Positions 49,238 to 59,177 of a stretch of DNA of 64,000 nucleotides are shown piece after piece. The stretch spans positions 115,449 to 179,448 of the forward strand of contig CABUQV010000002.1 of assembly GCA_902493855.1 (NCBI GenBank). The letters are read 5' to 3'. Position 1 is the first letter of the stretch, and each line of letters starts with the position of its first letter. This DNA comes from an uncultured Collinsella sp. GTDB taxonomy: Bacteria; Actinomycetota; Coriobacteriia; Coriobacteriales; Coriobacteriaceae. Below the pieces are notes generated by a model. That model was not told the DNA's origin. It saw only the letters and a program-made list of their open reading frames with translations, and did no database searches. A program made the position numbers and the translations under genes.

Positions 49238-50020
49238 CTAGCGACCTCCGGCCAGCACCAGATCCTGCAGCGCCGAGTACACCTCGACGCGGCGCGGATC
49301 GTCCTGCTTGTCGATGAGCAGCGCCATGGCACCGCGGATATCGCCCTTGGGCGCGCCCTCGAGCGTATCCATGAACTCGTTGGCCAGGTCGCGACCGTAA
49401 CGGTAGCCGCTCATGGCGCGAGCCTCGCGCTCGATGGCAACGCGCAGCTTGTACGGCACGCCGGGATGCAGGATATCGGCCTGCTCGCCGGCAGCCTCCA
49501 CCGTGGTCTCGGCATGGAGCTTTTGGTCCAGCAGACCGAGCGCCATGGCAAAGCCGTATACGGTCTGCGCGGGGCTGGGCGGGCAGCCGGGGATGTAGAC
49601 ATCGACCGGCAGAATCTTATCCGTGCCGCCCCAGACGCAGTAGTTGTCGTAGAAGATGCCGCCGGTGCAGCCGCACGCGCCATAGGACACCACGATCTTG
49701 GGATCGGGTGCGGCCCCAAAGGCGCGCAGGGCCGGCATGCGCATGGCACGCGTCACGGCACCGGTGTACAGCAGCACGTCGGCGTGACGGGGCGAAGGCA
49801 CGACCTTGATGCCAAAACGCTCGACGTCGAAGACGGGCGTGATGGAACCGAAGATCTCAATCTCGCAGCCGTTGCAGCCGCCGCAGTCGACACGGTAGAC
49901 GTACACCGAGCGCTTGATCTTCTTAAGAAGGGTCGCCTTGGCCTTCTCGATGCTCTCGTCGAGCTCGATCTTGGTCGGGCGGTACTGAAGCCGCTCGGGC
50001 AAAAGCGTGGGTTCGGCCAT
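49238..50020 (-). CDS. hyfI: formate hydrogenlyase small subunit (NuoB-like)
   Basis: 260 residues. VDCGGCNGCEIEIFGSITPV, VVSYGACGCTGGIFYDNYC and YIPGCPPSPAQTVYGFAMA supply the cysteines of the proximal [4Fe-4S] cluster next to the NiFe site. It docks HyfG to the membrane arm. GGAGGAG precedes the ATG. Confidence 0.94.
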   Translation of the reverse strand: MAEPTLLPERLQYRPTKIELDESIEKAKATLLKKIKRSVYVYRVDCGGCNGCEIEIFGSITPVFDVERFGIKVVPSPRHADVLLYTGAVTRAMRMPALRAFGAAPDPKIVVSYGACGCTGGIFYDNYCVWGGTDKILPVDVYIPGCPPSPAQTVYGFAMALGLLDQKLHAETTVEAAGEQADILHPGVPYKLRVAIEREARAMSGYRYGRDLANEFMDTLEGAPKGDIRGAMALLIDKQDDPRRVEVYSALQDLVLAGGR

Positions 50021-50022
50021 GG

Positions 50023-50739
50023 TTACTCCTCCTTCGTTTCAAAATCCATGATGATGCCCTCGACCGGCGCCGGACCGGCGGGAATCTCGGGCGCATCGGG
50101 GTTGAGCTCGCGGTCGATATACTCCGGGTTCACGCCGTGGCCGCCCAGATACTCCATGCCGGGGCCCTGGGGCTCGCCGGACGCAAGCGTCTCGTTGGCA
50201 GCCATGCCGGCAGCATTGCCGGTCTTTACGGCCGATGCGGCGCGCAGGGCGTCGAGCTCGCGCTTGCACTCCTGGCACATACCGACGGTGCGAGCGGCCT
50301 GCTCGGCCTCCATGCCGCCGGCCTTTTGCAGCAGGCGCTTGGCATAGTCGATCTCCTTGTGCGGGGCAAACGGCTTGCCGCAGCGCGAGCAGTGCTCGAG
50401 CGTATAGACGCTCTTGCTGGTGAGGTCATCCTTGCTCATGACGGCCAGCTCAAACTCCTCGGTGAGCTTGATGGCCTCCATGGGGCAGGCTTCCTCGCAG
50501 CGGCCGCAAAAGATGCAGCGGCCGTAGTCGATCGACCAGGTGATGGTATCGGCCGCAAGGTCGGTGTCCATGCGAATGGCATCGGCCGGGCACGCCACGC
50601 CGCAGGCACCGCAGGCGATGCAGAGTTCAGCATTGTGCTCGGGCTTGCCGCGCATGTCCTTGTTGGTGGGGAACGGCGCAAACGGGTACTTGACCGTCGC
50701 GTCGCCGGCCTTGGCGTTAACCTTCCAAAGCTTCAGCAT
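50023..50739 (-). CDS. hyfH: formate hydrogenlyase ferredoxin subunit (NuoI-like)
   Basis: 238 residues. Two [4Fe-4S] motifs, CIACGACGVACPADAIR and CIFCGRCEEACPMEAIK, are followed by CSRCGKPFAP and MCQECKRELDA, a second CxxC pair also present in HycF. A ~65-residue Pro/Gly/Glu-rich C-terminal tail is extra. It carries electrons between HyfA and the small subunit. ATG at 50739 begins one nt from the hyfG stop. Confidence 0.93.
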   Translation of the reverse strand: MLKLWKVNAKAGDATVKYPFAPFPTNKDMRGKPEHNAELCIACGACGVACPADAIRMDTDLAADTITWSIDYGRCIFCGRCEEACPMEAIKLTEEFELAVMSKDDLTSKSVYTLEHCSRCGKPFAPHKEIDYAKRLLQKAGGMEAEQAARTVGMCQECKRELDALRAASAVKTGNAAGMAANETLASGEPQGPGMEYLGGHGVNPEYIDRELNPDAPEIPAGPAPVEGIIMDFETKEE

Positions 50740-50740
50740 A

Positions 50741-52513
50741 TTAGAGCGCCTCCTCATCGAGCGGAGCGGCCATGGTGCCCTCGCCCGCGAGCGGCGACTT
50801 GTCGCGCCAGACGTTCTCGAACTGCTCCTTGTCGAGCACGTGGTCGCGCTTGGCGGCGACATCGGTCACCGTCACGCGGTCGGTGCAGGAATAGCACGGG
50901 TCGAGCGAGCCAACGATCAGCGCCGCATCGCCCACGGTGTTGCCGCGGAACATGTAGCGCAGGACCGGCCAGTTACTGTACGTGGCGGCCTTGGCGCGCC
51001 AGCGGTAGCACTTCTGGTTATTGCCGAGCATGGCCCAGTGCACGTCCTCGCCGCGCGGCGCCTCGGTGGCACCGATGGCGTACTTGTGCGGGGTGTACTC
51101 CCAATCCGTGGTGAGGATGGGGCCCGACGGGCAGTTCTCGAGCATGGTCTCGATCATATCGATCGAATCGTAGACCTCCTGGATGCGAACGGCGGTACGG
51201 CCGAAGGCATCGCAGGTGTCAGCCGTGGCGGCGTGCATCTTTTGAACGTCCGGATCGGCGTAGCCGTCGAAGGGATGGTCGAAGCGCACGTCGCGGGCAT
51301 AGCCCGAGCCACGCATGAGCGGGCCGACCGGCGAGAAGTCGCGTGCGATCTTGCGGTCCAAGATGCCGATGCCACTCGTACGCTCAATAAAGTTGGGCGT
51401 GGAGAGCAAGACGTCGACGAGCTCCTGAACCTCGGAGCGCAGCTGGTGGATGGTCGTGAGCGTGGAGAGCTTCTGCTCGGCCAAAATGTCGCGACGCACG
51501 CCGCCGATCACGTTGAGACCGTAGGTCTTGCGGTGACCGGAGAGCTTCTCGGCCAGGTCCATGGACTTCTCGCGGACGCGGAAGAACTGCTGGAAGCCGG
51601 AGTCGAAGCCGGTGTAGTGCGATGCGAGGCCAATATTGAGCAGGTGAGAGTGCAGACGCTCGACCTCGAGCATGATGGCGCGGATGTACTGGGCGCGCGG
51701 CGGGACATGAATGCCCTGGGCGCGCTCGACGGCCTCGGCGTAGGCCACCGAGTGAGCGCAGCCGCAGATGCCGCAGATACGGTCGGCGAGGAACGTCACG
51801 GCGTCATAGTTCAGGCGCGTCTCGGCGACCTTCTCCATGCCGCGGTGCACGTAGAACAGACGGTAGTCGGCGTCGACGATCGTCTCACCCTCAACGAACA
51901 AGCGAAAGTGGCCGGGCTCGTCGGAGGTAATGTGCAACGGGCCCATGGGAACGAGCGTCGTCTCCTTGCCCTTGGTATCGGCCAAGAACTCGTAGTTTTC
52001 CATGTCACTCGCGGGAGCGGGACGGAAACGGTAGTCCATGGAGTCCTTGCGCAGCGGATACAGGCCGCTGGGCCAATCGTCGGGCAGCACCAGGCGACGA
52101 CGGTCGGGCAGACCCTCGGGGATCAGGCCGAACATGTCGCGCAGCTCGCGCTCGCCCCACACGCAGGCGGGGACGAACGGCGTCACGGACGGGAACGTCA
52201 TCTTGGCGGGATCGACCTCGGCGCGGACGGTCACCCAGCCGGGATCCTCCCCCTCCATGGAGATGACGTAGTACACGGCGTAACGGCCGCACAGGCTGCG
52301 CTCATCGTTGCCGATGATCACGGGAATCCAGCCGTAGCGCTCGTAATACAGGTAGTGGACGGCCTCGGGCAGCTTGTCCTGCTTGACGGTAATCGTCAGC
52401 TGGTCCTCGCACTGCCACTCGACCTTCTCGATGCAGCCCGGAACGGCGCGACGCAGGGCCTCGACATGGCTCTCGCAGCGACGGGCATACACCTTGTTCT
52501 CAGTTTCAATCAT
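50741..52513 (-). CDS. hyfG: NiFe-hydrogenase large subunit with NuoC-like N-terminus
   Basis: 590 residues. The N-terminal ~165 are the 30-kDa NuoC-like domain (WGERELRDMFGLIPEGLPD). The catalytic domain has RICGICGCAHS with C247 and C250, and the C-terminal DPCYSCTDR with C540 and C543, the four nickel ligands. The 44 residues after Arg546 are the tail removed by HycI. This is the group 4a (formate-coupled, H2-evolving) type. Confidence 0.95.
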   Translation of the reverse strand: MIETENKVYARRCESHVEALRRAVPGCIEKVEWQCEDQLTITVKQDKLPEAVHYLYYERYGWIPVIIGNDERSLCGRYAVYYVISMEGEDPGWVTVRAEVDPAKMTFPSVTPFVPACVWGERELRDMFGLIPEGLPDRRRLVLPDDWPSGLYPLRKDSMDYRFRPAPASDMENYEFLADTKGKETTLVPMGPLHITSDEPGHFRLFVEGETIVDADYRLFYVHRGMEKVAETRLNYDAVTFLADRICGICGCAHSVAYAEAVERAQGIHVPPRAQYIRAIMLEVERLHSHLLNIGLASHYTGFDSGFQQFFRVREKSMDLAEKLSGHRKTYGLNVIGGVRRDILAEQKLSTLTTIHQLRSEVQELVDVLLSTPNFIERTSGIGILDRKIARDFSPVGPLMRGSGYARDVRFDHPFDGYADPDVQKMHAATADTCDAFGRTAVRIQEVYDSIDMIETMLENCPSGPILTTDWEYTPHKYAIGATEAPRGEDVHWAMLGNNQKCYRWRAKAATYSNWPVLRYMFRGNTVGDAALIVGSLDPCYSCTDRVTVTDVAAKRDHVLDKEQFENVWRDKSPLAGEGTMAAPLDEEAL

Positions 52514-52516
52514 TCG

Positions 52517-54076
52517 TTACTCCACCTCGCTCTGAGCGGTCTCGGTACCGAACACAGCGCGGTACATCGGCGTCGCGTGAAGTTCCTCGGTGCTCTGCTC
52601 GAGTACGATGCCGGTCGCGGTCTCCACACCGTGCACGAGGGGCAGCGGGGTGGCGATGCCAAACCACAAGATCATGACAGCCAGGATGATTTCGGGGATA
52701 AGCATGAGCGCCGGGGCCTCATGCTTGCCCATGCCCTGGGGCGCATGGCCGAACACCGACTTGAGTGCGATGCGGGTGAGCGCGGAGATAGCCACGGTAA
52801 GACCGAGGGCGACCACGACGACCAGCCACATGGGACCGGCGGTAACACCGGCGACAAAAGTCAGGAACTCGGAGATAAACATGCCAAAGGGCGGGAAGGC
52901 ACCAAGACCGAGCAGCGCCAGGACGGCGAGCGCGGCGGTTGCGGGCGCAACCTCGACGACACCCTGGATCTTGGCCAGGCTACGCGTGCCAAAGGCGTGC
53001 TGGATGTTGCCGGACACGCAGAAGGCAAGCGTCTTGGTAAAGCCGTGGAACACGCAGTGCAGCAGGGCCGCGGCGATACCCAGCGGACCGCCGATACCCA
53101 GGCACAGGGCGATAACGCCCACGTTCTCCACAGACGAGTACGCAAAGCGGCGCTTGAGGTCGTCCTGGCGAAACATCGAGAGTGCCGCCACCAAAATGGA
53201 CAGTGTGCCGACGATCAGCAGCAAAAGTTGCGGATACTCGGCGCCCACGGCCTGGATAGTAAAGCCGTAGAAGCGCATGATCACAAGCATGGCGCACTTA
53301 AGCAGCACGCCCGAGAGCAGGGCCGAGACAGGGCTCGGAGCCTGGGAGTGGGCATCGGGCAGCCAAGTGTGCATGGGGAACAGGCCGGCCTTGGTGCCAA
53401 AGCCGATCACGACAAACGCAAAGGCGAGGCGCATGAGCGTCGGGTCGAACTGGTCGGCATACGGCAGCACGCACGACAGGAATGCGGCCTCGTGGGCGTT
53501 GGGAATCACGTTGGCGGCGTTAGCGTAGATCAGCAGCGTACCGAACAGGCCAAAGGCCACGCCGGCGGTGCAGACCATCGCATACTTCCAAGAAGCCTCG
53601 AGGGCCGTCTTGTTCTTGTAGATACCCACGAGAAACACGGTGGAAAGCGTGGTTGCCTCCACGGCGGCCCACGTGAGGATCATGTTGTTGGACAGGCACG
53701 CGAGCAGCATGGTGAACACAAACAGGCTAAACAGCGCAAAATACTGCTTGGCGCGCTCGGCGGGCATGGAGCCCTCCTCGATATCGGCCTTTACATAGGG
53801 CAGCGAGAACAGCCCGGTAAGAAAACCGATAAAGCCGATGAGCAGCACAAAGATGGCGCCCAGCGAATCGAGGTGGAACCACAGGCCAAGAGCGCTCGCG
53901 GTTTCGCCGCTCATAAGGACGTCACCGGCCGTCATAATCGACAGCACCAGGACGGCTGCGACGGAGACCAGGTTGAGGCCGGCAAACACGTTATAGGACG
54001 TGTTCTTGGGCAAAAACGCCATGACCAGCGAGAACACCAAAGGAGTCGCGAGCAGGGCGAGAATCAACGTTTCCAT
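52517..54076 (-). CDS. hyfF: membrane subunit HyfF (NuoM/ND4-like)
   Basis: 519 residues, ~14 membrane helices. WAAVEATTLSTVFLVGIYKN contains the conserved Glu of antiporter-like subunits, and KAGLFPMHTWLPDAHSQAPS the conserved Lys and His in helices 7-8. It is one of three antiporter-like proteins in the operon, consistent with ion pumping. Confidence 0.92.
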   Translation of the reverse strand: METLILALLATPLVFSLVMAFLPKNTSYNVFAGLNLVSVAAVLVLSIMTAGDVLMSGETASALGLWFHLDSLGAIFVLLIGFIGFLTGLFSLPYVKADIEEGSMPAERAKQYFALFSLFVFTMLLACLSNNMILTWAAVEATTLSTVFLVGIYKNKTALEASWKYAMVCTAGVAFGLFGTLLIYANAANVIPNAHEAAFLSCVLPYADQFDPTLMRLAFAFVVIGFGTKAGLFPMHTWLPDAHSQAPSPVSALLSGVLLKCAMLVIMRFYGFTIQAVGAEYPQLLLLIVGTLSILVAALSMFRQDDLKRRFAYSSVENVGVIALCLGIGGPLGIAAALLHCVFHGFTKTLAFCVSGNIQHAFGTRSLAKIQGVVEVAPATAALAVLALLGLGAFPPFGMFISEFLTFVAGVTAGPMWLVVVVALGLTVAISALTRIALKSVFGHAPQGMGKHEAPALMLIPEIILAVMILWFGIATPLPLVHGVETATGIVLEQSTEELHATPMYRAVFGTETAQSEVE

Positions 54077-54079
54077 GGA

Positions 54080-54733
54080 CTACCCCCTCAGCTCGGACAG
54101 GTCGCGCGCATCGAGCGAGTGGGAGTCGTCCCAAATGCGACGCACGACGATGGACATGATGATGACGGCAAAGATGGCGTCGGTGGCGATACCGATCTCG
54201 ATGATCTCGGGAGCGGTGGGGGCCAAAAGCGCAAGCGTCACATGGCTGCCGTTTTCCATAAGGCAGTATCCAAAGATCTGCTTCATGATGTTGCGCTGCG
54301 AGATGATGCAGGTGAGGCCCACAAAGAAGTGAGCGAAGCTAATAGCGAGCGCAGGCGTTGCGACCTCGGCCGTGGGCAGGCTGATCTGCGTCACGACGGC
54401 AAAGCAAATCGCGACCTCCACGGCGATGATGCAAATGGCCCACGCGGGCTTAAGGCCGGCCTTGAGCGATGCGTCGCTTGGCTCGCCCATCTTCTTGTAT
54501 GCGCGGTTGAGGATGTAAGGGACCAGGACGACCTTAGTGATAAAGGCAGATCCAGCCCACATTAGCAGCTCCTGCGCACCGGTGGTGACACCGAGCGTGG
54601 CGAGAAGCCCCACGAGCACCAGCGACTGCACCGCATACCAGTGGATGGAATGTTTGATGTTCTTGGAGACGACCACCATGGTGGACGTGACGATCAGAAG
54701 GCCGCCAAGGATGTTGACGATCGAATAACCCAT
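54080..54733 (-). CDS. hyfE: membrane subunit HyfE
   Basis: 217 residues with about six helices; residues ~70 onward contain the NuoK-like part. SIHWYAVQSLVLVGLLATLG and the C-terminal VRRIWDDSHSLDARDLSELR are characteristic. This gene distinguishes hyf-type from hyc-type operons. AGGAGG precedes the ATG. Confidence 0.88.
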   Translation of the reverse strand: MGYSIVNILGGLLIVTSTMVVVSKNIKHSIHWYAVQSLVLVGLLATLGVTTGAQELLMWAGSAFITKVVLVPYILNRAYKKMGEPSDASLKAGLKPAWAICIIAVEVAICFAVVTQISLPTAEVATPALAISFAHFFVGLTCIISQRNIMKQIFGYCLMENGSHVTLALLAPTAPEIIEIGIATDAIFAVIIMSIVVRRIWDDSHSLDARDLSELRG

Positions 54734-54746
54734 GTCGTTCTACCTC

Positions 54747-56204
54747 CTAACCGATCCAGCTGGCCGAAAGCGGGCCGCTGACGATAACCATGATGATGAG
54801 CACGATGAACACGAACGCCATCGCGCGGGGAAGCGGGGCTCCCGCAGCGACCTCTTCGCTCGGCTCGCCGGGCAGGCAATAGCCCATCCACTTGAGGAAC
54901 CAGGCAAAGGTGGCGACGGTCTCGGCAACCATGATGCACACGAGCACCAGGATCGCGACGTTGCCGGCACCCACAGAAAAGCCGCCGGCGATGATCTGGA
55001 ACTTCGAGAAGAACGTGTTCATGGGCGGCACGCCGGCAATGGCGAGTGCCGCGACACCAAAGCCCACGCCCGAGATCGGGTACTTCTTTACGATGCCGCG
55101 AAGCTTGGGCAGCATACGCGTACCGAGCGTAAAGGAGAACGAACCGGCGATCAGGAAGAACAGCGTCTTGGCGAAAGCGTGGTTAAAGATGTGGCACACG
55201 GCGCCATCAAAGGCCAGCTGGCTGCCAAAGACCGAAAGGCCCAGACCAAAGAACACATAGGAGAGCTGGGCGATCGTGGAGAAGGCCAGCAGACGCTTCA
55301 TGTCCTTTTGCGGCAGGTACATAAGGAAACCAAAGAGCATGGTGACCATGGCGTCGATAATGGCGACCCAGCCCACGATCTCGGGAATCTCGCCGGCAGA
55401 GACGAGTGCGCGCGCGAACACGCACACGCCGACCTTGACCATCGAGGCACCATGCAGGTATGCCGAAACAGGCGTCGGCGCCTCCATGGCCGAGGGCAGC
55501 CACATGTACATGGGGACCTGTGCGGACTTGGCCCAGGCCGCAAACAGCACGAGCAAAAGAACGATAGCCTTGAGCTTGGCGTCGAGGCCGGCAATCGCGG
55601 TAATGGCGAAGGTGCCGGTGTGGGCAAACACGATGGCGGCGCCCAGATACAGGCCGAGCGCACCGATATGCGTGATGATCAGGGCCTTCATGCCGGCCTT
55701 CTTGGCCGTAGGCGACATGTAGTAGCTAATGAGGCCCCAAGAGCACGCACCCGTGATCTCAAAGAACACGAGCTGGCCCAAAAGGGTCGAGCTGTACACG
55801 AGGCCGGCCATGGCGCCGATGAAGGTCGCGAGGTACGCGTAGAAGCGACGACGCGGCGCGTCGGGATGCTCACGGTTATTCTCGCTCATATAGGGAATCG
55901 AATAGATCACGACAAGCAGGCCGATACCCACAAAGGCGGGCGTGAGCAGCGTGCTCATGCGATCGAAGGTGAATCCCATGACGAGGGTCTGCCCAAACGA
56001 GATCAGGGGGACCTGTGTGTCGGGCATGCCTGCGCCAGCGAAATTCGCGGCGAGGGCGATGGTGCAGGCCGTCGAGACGGCGGCACCCAAAACGCTGAAC
56101 CACTTGGCGTACGGACGGGGGAACAGGGCGACGAGCACCGAGGCCACCATCGGGGCCGCGATAGCGACCAAGCCGAGAAGGGACAGACTGACTGCAAATG
56201 ACAT
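54747..56204 (-). CDS. hyfD: membrane subunit HyfD (NuoL/N-like antiporter protein)
   Basis: 485 residues, ~14 helices. VFFEITGACSWGLISYYMSP carries the helix-5 Glu; WAKSAQVPMYMWLPSAMEAP has the helix-7 Lys and HGASMVKVGVCVFARAL the following His/Lys. Together with HyfB and HyfF it gives three channel-like subunits. Absent from E. coli hydrogenase-3. Confidence 0.9.
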   Translation of the reverse strand: MSFAVSLSLLGLVAIAAPMVASVLVALFPRPYAKWFSVLGAAVSTACTIALAANFAGAGMPDTQVPLISFGQTLVMGFTFDRMSTLLTPAFVGIGLLVVIYSIPYMSENNREHPDAPRRRFYAYLATFIGAMAGLVYSSTLLGQLVFFEITGACSWGLISYYMSPTAKKAGMKALIITHIGALGLYLGAAIVFAHTGTFAITAIAGLDAKLKAIVLLLVLFAAWAKSAQVPMYMWLPSAMEAPTPVSAYLHGASMVKVGVCVFARALVSAGEIPEIVGWVAIIDAMVTMLFGFLMYLPQKDMKRLLAFSTIAQLSYVFFGLGLSVFGSQLAFDGAVCHIFNHAFAKTLFFLIAGSFSFTLGTRMLPKLRGIVKKYPISGVGFGVAALAIAGVPPMNTFFSKFQIIAGGFSVGAGNVAILVLVCIMVAETVATFAWFLKWMGYCLPGEPSEEVAAGAPLPRAMAFVFIVLIIMVIVSGPLSASWIG

Positions 56205-56219
56205 TGTTTCTCCCTTCTC

Positions 56220-57146
56220 CTACACGCCGACGACCACGAAGACAAACGCCAGAACGGCGATGCCCACGACGGCCCAGGTCTGATTGCCGAGCACCTTAAA
56301 ACGCGAGCGCGAGCAGGAGTTCTCGATCACGCCGCATACGACAAAGTCGATCAGGCACTTCACCAGGAAGATGACTGCGCCCAGAACAGCGGCGGTGCCC
56401 ACGGTCGCGGGCTCGCCCCAGGGGACGAAGATCGCGCAGAACCAAGCGACGACCAGGACCTGTTTCATGGACATGGCAAGCTTGGCCATGGCGAGCGACG
56501 GGCCGGAAAGCTCGGCGAGCGGACCTTCCTGAAGCTCCTGCTCGGCCTCGGCCTGATCAAAGGGCAGCTTGCCGAGTTCCATGTAGCAGGCAATCGCAAA
56601 GGCGATGCCGGCGAGGATCACGGCGACCGGCGCGTCGATCGCGCCCGTCATGATGTGCTGACCCATAGTGGCGATGTCGGTTGAGCCGCACACCAGGGCG
56701 GCGGCAAACAGCGCCAGCAGCATGGACGGCTCGATGAGCACGCTCATGAGCAGCTCGCGGACGCCGCCGATACCGGCGTAGGCGTTGGACGAATCCACAC
56801 CGCAGAGGGCGAAGAAGAAGCGGGCGAGCGCCAGGCTGTACATGATGGTGATGGCGTCACCAAAGACCGGGATGGGGCTTTGTGCCGTAAAGAGCGGCAG
56901 GCCCATCGCGAGCATAAAGGCGACGGCGAAGAACAGCGGCGGCATGATGCGCAGCGCAAAGCTCGCATCCTCGCTCTGGGACTCGGGGCGCGCAAAGAGC
57001 TTGGCCAGGTCGCGGTAGTCCTGCATGATGCTGGGGCCGCGACGGTTGTGCATCTTGGCGCGGATCACGCGGCCGAGACCGGAGAAGAACGGTGCGACGG
57101 CCATGACGACCACGCCCTGCAGAACGGCAAGTACGATGTTGTTCAT
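56220..57146 (-). CDS. hyfC: membrane subunit HyfC (NuoH-like)
   Basis: 308 residues, eight helices. RAKMHNRRGPSIMQDYRDLA near residue 32 and ELGKLPFDQAEAEQELQEGP near 200 are NuoH/HycD signatures. It is the interface between the hydrogenase arm and the antiporter-like subunits. GGAGGGGAG precedes the ATG. Confidence 0.93.
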   Translation of the reverse strand: MNNIVLAVLQGVVVMAVAPFFSGLGRVIRAKMHNRRGPSIMQDYRDLAKLFARPESQSEDASFALRIMPPLFFAVAFMLAMGLPLFTAQSPIPVFGDAITIMYSLALARFFFALCGVDSSNAYAGIGGVRELLMSVLIEPSMLLALFAAALVCGSTDIATMGQHIMTGAIDAPVAVILAGIAFAIACYMELGKLPFDQAEAEQELQEGPLAELSGPSLAMAKLAMSMKQVLVVAWFCAIFVPWGEPATVGTAAVLGAVIFLVKCLIDFVVCGVIENSCSRSRFKVLGNQTWAVVGIAVLAFVFVVVGV

Positions 57147-57158
57147 GCTCTCCCCTCC

Positions 57159-59177
57159 TTAACCCATTTGCACGGCGAGCACGAGGAACACCACGAGTGC
57201 CGCGACGATATAGCAGATATAGATGCTGTAGTTGCCGCCCTCGAGCTTAGTCGCGAGGTCGGCGAGCTTCTCGACACCCTTATGCGGAGCATCGACGAGA
57301 ACCTTGTCGGGTACGGGCTCCACAGCCTCGGCCACACCGGTGAGCTTCTGGAAGAAGTGCGCGATGGACCAGCAGACGGCCGTGCAGCGGTCGCGCAGCG
57401 TGTAGAGCGGCTGCATAAACCAGGACACCTCGGAGGCAAAGGTCGTGGCCACGACGGGCATATGCTCGTTGGGAGCATAGCCGCACGCCCACGGCTGGGA
57501 CTTCTGCACCTTGCCGACGGTCTTGAGCTTGCGATAACCGCAGGCAAGGCCGACGAGCACCACGAGCGCAATGGCGATCGCGGGCGTGGAGGTGGCAGCG
57601 CCGGAGTACTGGTTCATGAGCTCCATGCCCTCGGCGGCAAACACGCCACCGTACGGATGCAGCACGGACGCGGCGACATCGACCAGCACGGGCGCGATCA
57701 CGGGAGCGCCAATGCCCAGCACGACGCAGATGGCCGCGAGCAGCCCCTGCGCAAACACCATGGGGGCGGGAACCTCCTTGGCATTGGCCGCGGCCTCGGA
57801 GCGGGGCGCGGAGGCAAAGGAGACGCCATAGGCCTTGACGAAGCACGTGACGGCCAGAGCGCCGGTAATGGCAAGCGCGACGGCAGCGAACACGGCCACA
57901 ATCATGACGGCCTTGTCGCCCTGCATGGCGGCATTAAAGAGCGACTGGTAGGTAAACCACTCGGACACAAAGCCGTTGAAGGGCGGGATGGCCGAGATGG
58001 CAAGCGCGCCGACGAGGAAGCAGATGGCCGTTGCCGGCATACGACGGAACAGGCCGCCCATCTTCTCCATATTGCGCGTACCCGTGGAGTACAGCAGCGC
58101 ACCGGCGCCCAAGAACAGCTCGCCCTTAAACATCGCGTGGTTAAACGTGTGATAGAGGGCGGCCATCAGAGCCAGGACGGCGATGCCGACCGAGTTGAGC
58201 GCCATAGCGGCCATGGAGGCGCCGACGCCGAGCAGAATGATGCCGATGTTCTCGACGGAGTGATAGGCCAGCAGGCGCTTGATGTCATGCTCCTGCAGGG
58301 CGAAGGCCACGCCGAGGACCGACGAGATCGCACCGAAGACCATGACCATAAGACCCCACCAGACCTGAACGCCCGAAGCGGAGAGCAGGTCGAGGCCCAC
58401 TTTGAGGATGCCGAAGATACCGATCTTGATCATGCCGCCGGACATGAGGGCCGACACGTTGGACGGCGCCTCGGGATGTGCCTTGGGCAGCCAGCCGTGC
58501 AGCGGGATGATACCGGCCTTGGCGCCAAAGCCAAAGAAGGCGAGCACGAAGCACACGGATGCGACCGCGGGGCTAAACTGCGTGGCGCGGAAATCCGCAA
58601 AGGCAAACGAGCCGCCGGCGAAGTTAGTCATGGTGAGGAAGCTCGCCATGATGAGCACAAAGCCCACGTGCGCGATCACGAAGTAGAGCCAACCGCCGTG
58701 GATGGAGTTCTCGTTCTCCTCGATCACGACCAGGAAGTACGAGGTCAGCGACATGAGCTCAAAGGCGACCAGGAACCAAAACACGTTGTCGGCGGTGATG
58801 ACGAGCATCATGGACGCCACGAAGGTGTTAAAGAAGAAGCCGGCGCGGCCCTTTTTGCCCGGGTACTCATCAAAGTAGTTGAGACCGTAGATCGAGCCGG
58901 CAAACGCGAGCACCGAGATGAGCGCCACGAACAGGCCGGACAGCTGGTTGAGCAGCAGCTGGAAATGGGCAAACGGGAAGAACACGATGGTGTCGACCGA
59001 CGTGACATCGCCCAGCACGGCCTGGATACCGGCCACAAACGAAAGCACCGCGGCGACGGCACCGATTAGGCAGCCGGCGGTCTTGGCGGCGTTATCGGCC
59101 TTGATTAGCAGAACCGAGGCGAGCGCACCGATGCACGAGACGGCAAGCGATGCGATAAACAGCGTCATGCTATCCAT
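57159..59177 (-). CDS. hyfB: membrane subunit HyfB (NuoL-like)
   Basis: 672 residues. VAFELMSLTSYFLVVIEENE holds the conserved Glu, KAGIIPLHGWLPKAHPEAPS the Lys and His, and SALMSGGMIKIGIFGILKVG the second Lys. The long C-terminal part ends in a last helix (YIVAALVVFLVLAVQM), as in HyfB/HycC. ATG overlaps the hyfA stop by 8 nt. Confidence 0.93.
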   Translation of the reverse strand: MDSMTLFIASLAVSCIGALASVLLIKADNAAKTAGCLIGAVAAVLSFVAGIQAVLGDVTSVDTIVFFPFAHFQLLLNQLSGLFVALISVLAFAGSIYGLNYFDEYPGKKGRAGFFFNTFVASMMLVITADNVFWFLVAFELMSLTSYFLVVIEENENSIHGGWLYFVIAHVGFVLIMASFLTMTNFAGGSFAFADFRATQFSPAVASVCFVLAFFGFGAKAGIIPLHGWLPKAHPEAPSNVSALMSGGMIKIGIFGILKVGLDLLSASGVQVWWGLMVMVFGAISSVLGVAFALQEHDIKRLLAYHSVENIGIILLGVGASMAAMALNSVGIAVLALMAALYHTFNHAMFKGELFLGAGALLYSTGTRNMEKMGGLFRRMPATAICFLVGALAISAIPPFNGFVSEWFTYQSLFNAAMQGDKAVMIVAVFAAVALAITGALAVTCFVKAYGVSFASAPRSEAAANAKEVPAPMVFAQGLLAAICVVLGIGAPVIAPVLVDVAASVLHPYGGVFAAEGMELMNQYSGAATSTPAIAIALVVLVGLACGYRKLKTVGKVQKSQPWACGYAPNEHMPVVATTFASEVSWFMQPLYTLRDRCTAVCWSIAHFFQKLTGVAEAVEPVPDKVLVDAPHKGVEKLADLATKLEGGNYSIYICYIVAALVVFLVLAVQMG

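Noticed and set aside
50540..54565. A very long plus-strand open frame opposite the hyf genes
   Set aside because: It is an artefact of high G+C codon bias opposite hyfE-hyfH; the minus-strand products match known subunits with conserved residues and ribosome sites. The same applies to the long plus-strand frames at 27628-30699, 18365-20347 and 59875-61617.
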